DNA from: an uncultured Eubacteriales bacterium
GTDB taxonomy: Bacteria; Bacillota; Clostridia; Oscillospirales; Oscillospiraceae
DNA: 15,023 nucleotides
Reading direction: 5' to 3'
NCBI GenBank assembly: GCA_900552725.1
Contig: USAT01000042.1
Location: 1 to 15,023 of the forward strand
The number at the start of each line of letters is the position of its first letter. Position 1 is the first letter of the stretch. Shown here piece after piece: positions 1-7,030 of this stretch. The translations under genes were made by a program, and so were the position numbers. Under the pieces are notes generated by a model. It saw only the letters and a program-made list of their open reading frames with translations, ran no database searches and was not told the origin of the DNA.

Positions 1-1
1 C

Positions 2-755
2 ATTCTGGGCACCCTGGCTGCTGCCTGCGACGCCCGCAAGGACGACTGCTACCTGGCCACCGGAGACCGCGACAGCCTGCAGCTGGTGAGCGACACCACC
101 ACGGTGCTGCTGGCCGCCACCGTGATGGGCCGCAGCAAGACCGTGACCATGGACGTGGACGCCATCCACGAAAAATACGGCATTGAGCCCAAACAGCTCA
201 TTGAGGTGAAGAGCCTGATGGGCGACACCTCCGACAACATCCCCGGCGTGAAGGGCATCGGCGAAAAGACCGCCCTCTCGCTGGTGCAGACTTTCGGCTC
301 GCTGGAGGGCGTGTACCAGAACATTGACGACAAGCGCATCAAGCCCAAGCAGCGGGAGCACTTGTTAGAGGACAAGTCCATGGCCGAGCTGAGCCACACG
401 CTGGGCACCATCCGCACCGACGCCCCCATCGACACCGCCGAGGGGTCCTACACCGTGGGCGAGGGCAACAAGCCTGCCGCCGTGCGGCTTTTGCAGGAAT
501 TGGAGATCCACTCCCTGATCCCCCGGTTCGGGCTGGACGGCGTAGCGCCGGAAGCTGCCGCCGAGGAGCAGGCTGTGGAGCTGCCGGAAGCCGAACTTGC
601 TCCCCTGCCCCTGACCCCCGCCGGACATTATCTGGTGGCCCCCCGCCGTTACCGGCAAGCAGGGCACCCGCAACGTGGTATTGCAGCCGGAAAGCTGGTA
701 CGCCGTGCAGGATGCCACCGTCTATCCGCTGGAGGATGCCGAGTTGCTGCGGCTG
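2..755 (+). pseudogene. polA: DNA polymerase I, 5'-nuclease part only (partial, frameshifted)
   Basis: This is the 5'->3' exonuclease (FEN-like) domain of DNA polymerase I, which removes RNA primers and flaps. The gene is already open at base 2. The frame carries the metal-binding TGDRDSLQLV stretch (about 59-88) and the helix-hairpin-helix block MGDTSDNIPGVKGIGEKTA (about 218-275), both hallmarks of the family. After the nuclease domain the linker continues to about 640. There a run of six C (639-644) puts the frame out. Skipping one C restores a polA-like continuation (AVTGKQGTRNVVLQPESWYA and so on) that looks like the start of the 3'-exonuclease-like domain. At about 735-760 this gives way to MutS2 sequence. 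The polymerase domain, roughly 550 further residues in the family, is absent. I read it as a remnant or as one half of an assembly chimera. Identity of the nuclease part is secure, but its status as a true pseudogene is not. Confidence 0.8.
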
Positions 756-3008
756 CTGGACGAGACCGACGCCGCCAGAGAGCGGCTGGGACTGTACGGC
801 TCCCCCAGTTTTTCCGGGGTGAAGGACGTGTCCGAGCCGCTGGCCCGGGCCGACCGGGGCGGTATGCTGAACACCAGAGAGCTGCTGAACATCGCGGGAC
901 TGCTGACGGCTGCCCGGCGGGTCTATGAGTACGACGCCGAGCGTAAGGGCGAGGCCACGGCCATTGACCGCTTTTTCAGCGCCCTGCACACCAACAAATA
1001 CCTGGAGGACCGTATCCACGGGGCCATCCTGGACGAGGAGACCATCGCCGACACCGCCAGCGCCGAGCTACTGGACATCCGGCGGAAAATGCGCATCGCC
1101 GCCAGCAAGGGACGGCAGATCCTGCAGAAAATCATCTCCTCCCCCTCCTACGCCAAGGTGCTGCAGGAGGCGCTGATCACCCAGCGGGACGGGCGGTTCG
1201 TGGTGCCGGTGAAGGCGGAGTGCAAGGGCAGTCTGCCGGGTCTGGTACACGACATCTCCTCCTCCGGCGCCACGCTGTTCGTGGAGCCCATGGGCGTGGT
1301 GCAGGCCAACAACGAGCTGAAGGAGCTGGAGGCCCGGGAGGAGAAGGAGATCGAGCGCATCCTGCGGGAGCTGTCCGCTCAGTGCGCCGACGCCATGGAG
1401 TACATCCTGCTGGACTATGACATGCTGGTGCATCTGGACATGATCTTTTCCCGGGCCCAGCTGAGCTATACCATGAACGCCAGCCGCCCGGAGGTGGTGC
1501 GCAAGGGCGCCATCAGCCTGAAACGGGCGCGGCACCCCCTGCTGGATCAGGCCAAGGCCGTGCCGGTGACGGTGGAGCTGGGCGGCGACTATGACACGCT
1601 GGTGATCACCGGCCCCAACACCGGCGGCAAGACGGTGGCGCTGAAAACCCTGGGCCTTCTTTGCCTGATGGCCCAGTGCGGATTGCACATCCCCGCCGAC
1701 AGCGGCTCCACGGTGCGGGTATTTGACCGGATTCTGGCGGATGTGGGCGACGAGCAGTCCATCGAGCAGAGCCTGTCCACCTTCTCGGCCCACATGTCCA
1801 ACACGGTGGAGATCCTGCGGCAGGCGGACGACGACAGCCTAATCCTGTTCGACGAGCTGGGCGCGGGCACCGACCCGGTGGAGGGCGCGGCGCTGGCCAT
1901 CGCCATCATCCAGCACGCACGGTCAAAGGGCGCGCTGATCGCCGCCACCACCCACTATGCCGAGCTGAAAACCTTCGCCATGACCACGGCGGGGGTGGAG
2001 AACGCAAGCTGCGAGTTCGACGTGCAGACGCTGCGGCCCACCTACCGGCTGCTGGTGGGCATCCCCGGCAAGTCTAATGCCTTTGCCATCTCCCGGCGGC
2101 TGGGACTGGACGAGAGCGTCATCGCCGACGCCAAGGCCCAGATGGACAGCGAGTCCCTCCGCTTTGAGGACGTGCTGGCCCAGTTGGAGGAGAAGCGGCA
2201 GCGACTGGAAAAGGCCCAGACTGAGGCCAACCGCCTGTGGCAGCAGCGTGAGGAGGACGCCCGCAAGGCCCGGATATTCCGGGAGCAGATGGAGAAGGCC
2301 AAGGAGAACGCCCGGGCCAAGGGCGAGGCCGAGGCCAAGCGCATCGTGCGGGAGGCCCAGCAAAAAACTGAGGAGATCTTCGCCCAGTTGGACGAGCTGC
2401 GGAAGCAGCAGACCCGGGCGGCCAACTTCCAGCAGATGAACGACGCCAAGGCGGCCATCCGCCACGATTTGAAGGAAGCCGAGGCGGTGCTCCACAGCCG
2501 GGACGAGGAGGCGGAGGCTCCCGCGCCCAGCCGTCCCATCGCCGTGGGCGACCTGGTGGAGCTGGCAGGCGTCAAGACCGCCGCCACAGTGCTGAACGTC
2601 AACGGCGACGGCTCTATGCTGCTGCAGGCGGGCAAGATGAAAATGACCGTCAAGGCCGGACAGGTGCGGCTGCTGGAATCCGCCGAGGAGATCGAGAAGC
2701 GGAAGAAGCAGGCGACCGCCGCCCAGCGGAAGAATGTATCGCCCAAGATCCAGCTGGCGGCCCGCGCCGCCTCCGAATTGGACATCCGGGGCATGGAGAC
2801 GCTGGAGGCCGAAAGCGTGGTGGAGAATTACATCGACGCGGCGGTCATGGCCAAGCTGGGCACCGTCACCATCATCCATGGCAAGGGCACCGGCGCGCTG
2901 CGCAAGGCGGTGCACGAGATGCTGAAGCGGAACCGGGCCGTCAAGTCCTTCCGGCTGGGCCGGTATGGCGAGGGCGAGGCCGGTGTCACCGTTGTGGAGC
3001 TGAAATAA
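675..3008 (+). CDS. mutS2: MutS2 family ATPase/endonuclease, N-terminus missing or replaced
   Basis: MutS2 is a dimeric, cytosolic ABC-type ATPase with a C-terminal Smr nuclease domain. Members are implicated in suppressing recombination and, in Bacillus, in splitting collided ribosomes. Counting from the GTG at 675, the core domain leads to Walker A GPNTGGKT (residues 313-320), Walker B LILFDELGAGTDP (D393-E394) and the switch histidine in ATTHYAELK (H427). A long charged coiled coil follows (about 480-620), and then the Smr domain with LDIRG (702-706) and HGKGTG (735-740). MutS2 similarity begins only at about DETDAARERLG (near base 750). The family's first ~40 residues are missing, and the ~25 residues before this point look like polA. 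The GTG at 675 has no ribosome binding site, so the true start is unknown. The sequence from ~750 to the stop is intact and appears to be under coding constraint. Confidence 0.88.
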   Translation: MVLQPESWYAVQDATVYPLEDAELLRLLDETDAARERLGLYGSPSFSGVKDVSEPLARADRGGMLNTRELLNIAGLLTAARRVYEYDAERKGEATAIDRFFSALHTNKYLEDRIHGAILDEETIADTASAELLDIRRKMRIAASKGRQILQKIISSPSYAKVLQEALITQRDGRFVVPVKAECKGSLPGLVHDISSSGATLFVEPMGVVQANNELKELEAREEKEIERILRELSAQCADAMEYILLDYDMLVHLDMIFSRAQLSYTMNASRPEVVRKGAISLKRARHPLLDQAKAVPVTVELGGDYDTLVITGPNTGGKTVALKTLGLLCLMAQCGLHIPADSGSTVRVFDRILADVGDEQSIEQSLSTFSAHMSNTVEILRQADDDSLILFDELGAGTDPVEGAALAIAIIQHARSKGALIAATTHYAELKTFAMTTAGVENASCEFDVQTLRPTYRLLVGIPGKSNAFAISRRLGLDESVIADAKAQMDSESLRFEDVLAQLEEKRQRLEKAQTEANRLWQQREEDARKARIFREQMEKAKENARAKGEAEAKRIVREAQQKTEEIFAQLDELRKQQTRAANFQQMNDAKAAIRHDLKEAEAVLHSRDEEAEAPAPSRPIAVGDLVELAGVKTAATVLNVNGDGSMLLQAGKMKMTVKAGQVRLLESAEEIEKRKKQATAAQRKNVSPKIQLAARAASELDIRGMETLEAESVVENYIDAAVMAKLGTVTIIHGKGTGALRKAVHEMLKRNRAVKSFRLGRYGEGEAGVTVVELK

Positions 3009-3024
3009 GGCGTTTTTTGGCAAA

Positions 3025-3040
3025 TGTGACAGTTTTCACA
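3025..3040. promoter_or_regulatory. TGTGA-N6-TCACA palindrome upstream of ptsH
   Basis: A perfect inverted repeat, TGTGA CAGTTT TCACA, lies 17 bases after the mutS2 stop and about 85 bases before the predicted ptsH start of transcription. The spacing matches Crp-type sites and is close to Rex-type sites (TTGTGAA-N4-TTCACAA, 11 of 14). It also resembles a cre site with two mismatches. Because a T-rich stretch follows (CTCTTTTTCT), it could instead form a weak terminator for mutS2. The palindrome is seen directly; its function is inferred. Confidence 0.35.
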
Positions 3041-3083
3041 CTCTTTTTCTCCGGCTGGCGTTGATATTTTGTGGGAATGGCTA

Positions 3084-3111
3084 TTGCATTATCCCTGCGA
3101 TTCGATATAAT
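3084..3111 (+). promoter_or_regulatory. Promoter of ptsH
   Basis: A perfect -10 TATAAT (3106-3111) sits 16 bases after a weaker -35, TTGCAT (3084-3089). Transcription would start near 3118, giving a leader of about 50 bases to the ATG at 3167. An AAGGAG ribosome binding site lies at 3153-3158, 8 bases before the ATG. Confidence 0.65.
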
Positions 3112-3166
3112 ATAAGTACGAGTATCGGTAGGGAAGCCGAGATTCTGACGTGAAGGAGAACGGACA

Positions 3167-3430
3167 ATGTATACGAAGGAAGTTACCGTGAATAACGAGG
3201 TCGGCCTGCACGCCAGACCCGCCACCTATTTTATCCAGAAGGCCAACGAGTTCAAGAGCGGCATCTGGGTGGAAAAGGAAGAGCGCCGCGTGAACGCCAA
3301 GAGCCTGCTGGGCGTGCTGAGCCTGGGCATCGTGAAGGGTACCACCATCACCCTGATTGCCGACGGCAGCGACGAGACCGCCGCTGTGGACGCCCTGAGC
3401 GAGCTGGTGGAGCATCAGCTGGGCGAGTAA
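3167..3430 (+). CDS. ptsH: HPr, phosphocarrier protein of the PTS
   Basis: HPr is a small cytosolic protein that takes phosphate from enzyme I on a histidine and passes it to sugar-specific EIIA proteins. In Firmicutes it is also phosphorylated on a serine by HPr kinase, and then acts as co-repressor with CcpA. The 87-residue product has the normal family length. It shows the active-site motif GLHARPA with His15, which separates it from Crh, where that position is not histidine. It also has Ser46 in NAKSLLGVLSLGI, at the regulatory position. It starts at ATG 3167 behind AAGGAG and has its own promoter and terminator, so it is monocistronic. No ptsI or EII gene lies nearby. Isolated HPr genes of this kind are common in Oscillospiraceae, and the partner enzymes must be encoded elsewhere. 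A role outside sugar uptake cannot be excluded. Confidence 0.95.
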   Translation: MYTKEVTVNNEVGLHARPATYFIQKANEFKSGIWVEKEERRVNAKSLLGVLSLGIVKGTTITLIADGSDETAAVDALSELVEHQLGE

Positions 3431-3443
3431 TTTCTTGATGAAC

Positions 3444-3480
3444 AAAAATACGCCTGACCGGAAGGTCAGGCGTATTTTTT
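3444..3480. terminator. Bidirectional terminator between ptsH and the PAS-HTH regulator
   Basis: The arms CGCCTGACC (3451-3459) and GGTCAGGCG (3464-3472) are perfectly complementary around a GGAA loop. They are extended by AAAAATA on the left and TATTTTTTTT on the right. The A-run and T-run make it a rho-independent terminator in both directions, as expected between two convergent genes. Confidence 0.92.
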
Positions 3481-3518
3481 TTGCGCGTCTTCATTGTGCG
3501 ATGCCGGTGCGTGAAGCT

Positions 3519-4148
3519 TTATGCCTGTGGGGCGTCCTTGCTCTCCTGCAGGTATTTGTACAGCGTGGGCTGGGCGATGTGCAGCAACTCACACACGGTG
3601 GCCACCGCGCCCCGTGCGCCGAAGATACCCTTCTCGTTAAGGCGGGCGATGAGCCGCAGCTTGGCCTCCTTGCTGTCGATGTCGGCGGGCTTCATGCGGG
3701 CGATCTCGCCCAGGATCATTTTCATCACCACGTCGTCCAGGGTGTCCTGCTCCGGCTGCACCTGGGCCACGGCGGGCCGGTCGCCGATGAAGGCGTCCAG
3801 CATCTGCTGGAGGTTTACATAGGCGCTGATGTCCTGGTTGACGCACAGCACATAGTCCAGCTTGCCCTCGTCATCCCGGAAGAACAGGGACGACGAGCGC
3901 AGGGGCGTGCCCTTTCGGCTGAAGCTCTTGTAGCCGGTTGTGTAGTCAAAGCCCTCCAGGGCCCGCTGGCGGGCCACCAGCTCCATGGCGGGCAGCAGAT
4001 CCTGCTGGCCCACGGCCCGGCCGGTGATGTGGCCCTGGGCGATCCAGATGATGAAGCCCTCCTTGTCATGGAGCACCACCTCCGTCTCCGGCCCCATCAC
4101 ATGGGTGAGGAAATCGCAGAATTTGATCAAAAGTTTCTCCCGTTCCAT
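3519..4148 (-). CDS. YheO/DauR-type PAS-HTH transcriptional regulator
   Basis: This is a DNA-binding regulator of the YheO family: an N-terminal YheO-like PAS domain (about residues 1-115, with EVVLHD and GHITGRAVG) and a C-terminal helix-turn-helix (about 150-205, with LNEKGIFGARGAV and IAQPTLYKYL). The best-studied relative, DauR, represses D-arginine use genes. The ligand here is unknown. I chose ATG 4148 (209 residues). The in-frame GTG at 4193 lies next to the predicted -10 box and has no ribosome binding site, whereas ATG 4148 has AAAGGTGG at a workable distance. It is divergent from the ATPase/oxidoreductase operon and the two promoters overlap, so it probably controls that operon and itself. 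The family assignment is firm; repressor or activator status and effector are inference. Confidence 0.88.
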   Translation of the reverse strand: MEREKLLIKFCDFLTHVMGPETEVVLHDKEGFIIWIAQGHITGRAVGQQDLLPAMELVARQRALEGFDYTTGYKSFSRKGTPLRSSSLFFRDDEGKLDYVLCVNQDISAYVNLQQMLDAFIGDRPAVAQVQPEQDTLDDVVMKMILGEIARMKPADIDSKEAKLRLIARLNEKGIFGARGAVATVCELLHIAQPTLYKYLQESKDAPQA

Positions 4149-4184
4149 GGCGCTGTCCACCTTTCCGGATAAGTTTTTATCTAA

Positions 4185-4213
4185 ATTGTACACGCGGTTG
4201 ACAAGGATTGCAA
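4185..4213 (-). promoter_or_regulatory. Promoter of the PAS-HTH regulator
   Basis: On the - strand, -35 TTGCAA (4213-4208), a 17-base spacer and -10 TACAAT (4190-4185) are seen. Transcription would start near 4178, about 30 bases before ATG 4148, which rules out the GTG at 4193 as a usual start. It overlaps the promoter of the divergent operon. Confidence 0.6.
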
Positions 4214-4226
4214 GACGTGTTACACT
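4198..4226 (+). promoter_or_regulatory. Promoter of the ATPase-oxidoreductase operon
   Basis: A perfect -35 TTGACA (4198-4203), a 17-base spacer and -10 TACACT (4221-4226) are seen. Transcription would start near 4233, leaving a ~50-base AT-rich leader. A dyad, ACACG (4190-4194) and CGTGT (4216-4220), brackets the region shared with the regulator's promoter and is a possible operator. Confidence 0.6.
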
Positions 4227-4284
4227 CCAAAATGTAGAAAAAATTTATATCTATAGACAATTTTTACATATTGAGGTGAATACC

Positions 4285-4959
4285 ATGGCATGGGAAGGGT
4301 TGCTGCGGCAGCGGAACATCGTCTTTCTCGGCGAGGCCGGGTGCGGAAAATCGGAGCTGGCCGTCCATCTGGCGCTGGAGCTGGCGGGGCAGGGACGGGA
4401 AGTCCACTTCTTCGACCTGGACCAGACCAAGCCCCTGATGCGCTCCCGTGACGCGGAAGGCCTGCTGGAAAGGGCGGGCGTCACCGTCCACTTTGAGCAG
4501 CAGTGTGCCGACGCACCCACACAGGTAGGCGGTATTGTACCCCTGCTGCTGGACGAGGACAAGACCGTGATTCTGGATGTAGGCGGCAACGACACCGGCG
4601 CGAAATTGATCGGCGGGTACGCCCACCTGCTGAAAACCTCCGACGTGTGGTTCGTGGTGAACCCCTACCGCCCCTGGTCGGCTACCACCGAGCATATCGA
4701 CGGCACGTTGTCCGCCATCCTGCGGGCTTCCCGGCTGAAAATGCCCCGGTTTCTGCTGAATCCCAATCTGGGCGGCGGCACCACCCTGGCGGAATATCTG
4801 GACGGCGTCCGGCAGGGGCTGGAGCTGCTGTCACCCTACGTCACCGTAGAGGCCGCCGCCGTGCCCGCCGGGCTGTATGAACAGGCCAAGGCGGAGACGG
4901 CCCTGCCCCTGATCCCCATCACATCCCATATATCCGTCCCGGAAGCGGGACTTGAGTGA
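4285..4959 (+). CDS. SIMIBI-type P-loop ATPase associated with 2-oxoacid:ferredoxin oxidoreductase
   Basis: This 224-residue cytosolic P-loop NTPase has Walker A GEAGCGKS (16-23), a MinD/ArsA-like second motif FFDLDQTKPLMRSRD (D44, D46) and a Walker B-type segment VILDVGGNDTGA (D98). The motif order fits the SIMIBI class (MinD, ParA, ArsA, CooC), but the signature lysine of the usual KGGxGKT loop is not in its expected place. The start at ATG 4285 is supported by GAGGTGA 7 bases upstream. The open frame extends further upstream, but that part crosses the promoter and is not coding. It is the first gene of the operon, 27 bases before the ferredoxin subunit. I recall similar ATPases beside vorB-type oxidoreductase genes, but no established function. 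Iron-sulphur or cofactor loading of the oxidoreductase, by analogy with CooC, is one possible role (inference only). Confidence 0.75.
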   Translation: MAWEGLLRQRNIVFLGEAGCGKSELAVHLALELAGQGREVHFFDLDQTKPLMRSRDAEGLLERAGVTVHFEQQCADAPTQVGGIVPLLLDEDKTVILDVGGNDTGAKLIGGYAHLLKTSDVWFVVNPYRPWSATTEHIDGTLSAILRASRLKMPRFLLNPNLGGGTTLAEYLDGVRQGLELLSPYVTVEAAAVPAGLYEQAKAETALPLIPITSHISVPEAGLE

Positions 4960-4986
4960 TATCAGAGAATTGAAGGAGGAAACACT

Positions 4987-5190
4987 ATGCCGCAAGTCAC
5001 CATCCGCGCGGAGAGCTGCAAAAGCTGCGGCTACTGCGTGAAGTTCTGTCCCAAGGGCGTGTTGGCCGTGGGACATGAAGTGAATTCCAAGGGCTATCCC
5101 TTTGTGGTAGTCGAAAAGGCAGAGGATTGCATCGGCTGCGCCATCTGCGGCCGCATGTGTCCTGATGCAGCCATCGAAGTATATAAGTAA
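4987..5190 (+). CDS. 2-oxoacid:ferredoxin oxidoreductase, delta (2x[4Fe-4S] ferredoxin) subunit
   Basis: This small electron-transfer subunit passes electrons from the catalytic subunits to free ferredoxin. The 67-residue product has two complete Cys-x2-Cys-x2-Cys-x3-Cys-Pro sets (C11, C14, C17, C21 and C48, C51, C54, C58), each of which would hold one [4Fe-4S] cluster. ATG 4987 follows AAGGAGG (4973-4979) by 7 bases. The stop codon overlaps the ribosome binding site of the next gene, so translation is likely coupled. The delta-alpha-beta-gamma order is that of four-subunit korDABC/vor-type enzymes. Confidence 0.9.
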   Translation: MPQVTIRAESCKSCGYCVKFCPKGVLAVGHEVNSKGYPFVVVEKAEDCIGCAICGRMCPDAAIEVYK

Positions 5191-5202
5191 GGAGGGAAGA
5201 AC

Positions 5203-6279
5203 ATGGCAAGAGTATTTATGAAAGGCTGCGAGGCTATTGCCGAAGCAGCAGTGCGCAGCGGCTGCCGGTTCTTCGCCGGTTACCCCATTACCCCGCAGAA
5301 TGAGATCCCGGAGTATTTTGCCCGTCGTATGCCGGAGGTGGGCGGCGTGTTTGTACAGGGCGAGAGCGAAGTGGCCTCCGTCAACATGGTCTACGGTGCT
5401 GCCCAGAGCGGCACCCGTTCCATGACCAGCTCCAGCTCCTGTGGTATCAGCCTCAAAAGTGAGGGCATCAGCTTCTGTGCCAGCGCCCGTATTCCCATGG
5501 TGTACTGCAATGTGCAGCGCGGCGGCCCCGGTATCGGCGCCATTCAGCCTGCCCAGCAGGACTATTTGCAGGCCACCCGCGCCAGCGGCAACGGCGGCTT
5601 CCGCATGATGGTCTTTGCCCCTGCCACGGTACAGGAGGCGGTGGACATGACCTACGCCGCATTCGATTACGCGCAGCGTGACCGCAACCCCGTTTTGATT
5701 CTGGCTGACGGTGTGCTTGGTACCATTATGGAGCCGGTAGAGCTGCCGGAGATGCGCTCTGATGAGGAGATCAAGCGCCTAAAGGACGAACTGAGCGATT
5801 GGGCGCTGGTAGGCCATAGTGCGGACAAGAAGGCTCTCATCCTCCCCGGCGGCTGGGCCGGTCAGGAAGATCGCTGCAAGAGAAACGCCGCCATGTATGA
5901 CACCTGGGAAAAGGCCGTACAGGTGGAGGAATTCATGACCGAGGATGCCGAGCTGATTCTGGTGGCCTACGGTGTCTGCGGACGTATCTCCAAATCCGCT
6001 GTTCGTATTCTGCGGACTCAAGGCTATAAGGTGGGCCTGATCCGACCCAAGACCGTCAGCCCGTGGCCATATGCCAGCTTTGACAAGCTGGATTACAGCA
6101 AGGTAAAGGCCGTACTGGATGTAGAGATGTCCATTCCCGCCCAGTTGGTACTGGATGTAACGCTGGCGGTAAAGGATCGCTGCCCTGTTTACACCTGCCT
6201 GCGCAGCGGCGGCGAGATCATGAGCCGTGACCATGTGGTAGCGGCGGCAAAAGCCATTCTGGATAAGGAGGGTGCATGA
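5203..6279 (+). CDS. vorB: 2-oxoacid:ferredoxin oxidoreductase, alpha subunit (VorB-like)
   Basis: This is the alpha (pyrimidine-binding plus transketolase C-terminal) subunit of an enzyme that oxidatively decarboxylates a 2-oxoacid with CoA, giving acyl-CoA, CO2 and reduced ferredoxin, or runs in reverse. The 358-residue product has KGCEAIAEAAV at the N-terminus, the GYPITPQNEIPEYF block (26-39), QGESEVAS for the catalytic-glutamate region, and RGGPGIGAIQPAQQDY. The C-terminal part (about 240-350) resembles the transketolase C-terminal domain. AAGGAGG lies 7 bases before ATG 5203. The sequence resembles proteins named VorB (3-methyl-2-oxobutanoate) but also KorA (2-oxoglutarate). The substrate, whether branched-chain 2-oxoacids, 2-oxoglutarate or others, cannot be told from sequence alone. 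The gene overlaps the beta subunit gene by 4 bases. Confidence 0.88.
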   Translation: MARVFMKGCEAIAEAAVRSGCRFFAGYPITPQNEIPEYFARRMPEVGGVFVQGESEVASVNMVYGAAQSGTRSMTSSSSCGISLKSEGISFCASARIPMVYCNVQRGGPGIGAIQPAQQDYLQATRASGNGGFRMMVFAPATVQEAVDMTYAAFDYAQRDRNPVLILADGVLGTIMEPVELPEMRSDEEIKRLKDELSDWALVGHSADKKALILPGGWAGQEDRCKRNAAMYDTWEKAVQVEEFMTEDAELILVAYGVCGRISKSAVRILRTQGYKVGLIRPKTVSPWPYASFDKLDYSKVKAVLDVEMSIPAQLVLDVTLAVKDRCPVYTCLRSGGEIMSRDHVVAAAKAILDKEGA

Positions 6280-7028
6280 TGGAAAAGGTATACGCGAGAA
6301 CGAAGGGCATCCGTGATGATATGGTGGTGGGCTTCTGCCCCGGCTGTATGCATGGCACCGTGTTCAAACTGATCGGTGAAGTGTTGGAAGATCTGGGGGT
6401 GCTGGAAAAGACCATCACCGTTCACGGTGTTGGCTGCTGCGGTCTTGCCATGGAGTATGTTACCTACGACTGCACCACCAGCCCCCATGGCCGCGCCTGC
6501 GCAGTAGCCACCGGCGTGAAGCGTGCCAATCCGGACAAGATCGTGTTCACCTATCAGGGCGACGGCGACCTGGCGTCCATCGGTCTGGCCGAAACCATGT
6601 CCGCCGCCAACCGGGGCGAGAATTTCTCCGTTATCTTCGTCAACAACGGCATCTACGGCATGACCGGCGGCCAGATGGCACCCACCACACTGGTGGGCAT
6701 GAAGGCATCTACCGCCCCGAAAGGCCGTGATCCCAAGGAGCACGGCTATCCCATGCATATGTGCGAAATTCTCAATCAGCTGACGGCTCCCTACTATCTG
6801 GAGCGCACCAGCTGCAATACCCCCGCCAACGTGGCCAAGACGAAAGCGGCCATCAAAAAGGCCTTCCAGAATCAGCTGGACGGCAAGGGCTTCTCCATGG
6901 TGGAGATCGTTACCAGCTGTCCCACCAACTGGGGCCTTGATCCGCTGGAATCGCTGGATTTTCTGGAGCAGAACATGCTGAAGGAATTCCCGCTGGGCGT
7001 GATCCGGGACAAGAGCAAGGAGGCGTGA
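6276..7028 (+). CDS. 2-oxoacid:ferredoxin oxidoreductase, beta subunit (TPP-binding)
   Basis: This catalytic subunit binds thiamine diphosphate and a proximal [4Fe-4S] cluster. The TPP-binding signature runs from GDGD (95-98) to NNGIYGMTGGQ (123-133). Likely cluster ligands are Cys21 and Cys24 (FCPGC), Cys54 or Cys55 (GVGCCG) and Cys215 (TSCPTN), the arrangement usual for this subunit. The length (about 250 residues) is within the usual range for VorC/KorB. The ATG at 6276 overlaps the alpha stop (ATGA). A second ATG at 6279 sits at better spacing (7 bases) from AAGGAGG (6265-6271), so the real protein may begin one residue later. The downstream gamma gene follows at once. Confidence 0.9.
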   Translation: MMEKVYARTKGIRDDMVVGFCPGCMHGTVFKLIGEVLEDLGVLEKTITVHGVGCCGLAMEYVTYDCTTSPHGRACAVATGVKRANPDKIVFTYQGDGDLASIGLAETMSAANRGENFSVIFVNNGIYGMTGGQMAPTTLVGMKASTAPKGRDPKEHGYPMHMCEILNQLTAPYYLERTSCNTPANVAKTKAAIKKAFQNQLDGKGFSMVEIVTSCPTNWGLDPLESLDFLEQNMLKEFPLGVIRDKSKEA

Positions 7029-7030
7029 AT

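Noticed and set aside
86..928. A single + strand open frame of 280 codons taken as one protein
   Set aside because: Only the part up to ~643 is polA-like. Beyond the C6 run the frame gives arginine-rich sequence without family resemblance, while the other frame continues as polA and then MutS2.
4149..4193. GTG 4193 as the start of the PAS-HTH regulator (15 extra residues)
   Set aside because: The codon lies next to the predicted -10 box of its own promoter and has no ribosome binding site.
3985..4284. Upstream in-frame extension of the P-loop ATPase
   Set aside because: It lies antisense over the regulator gene and crosses both predicted promoters. ATG 4285 has a good ribosome binding site and fits the start of the P-loop fold.
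7025..7030. GTG 7025 as the gamma-subunit start
   Set aside because: It is only one base from the AAGGAGG. ATG 7031 has normal spacing and begins right at the conserved fold.
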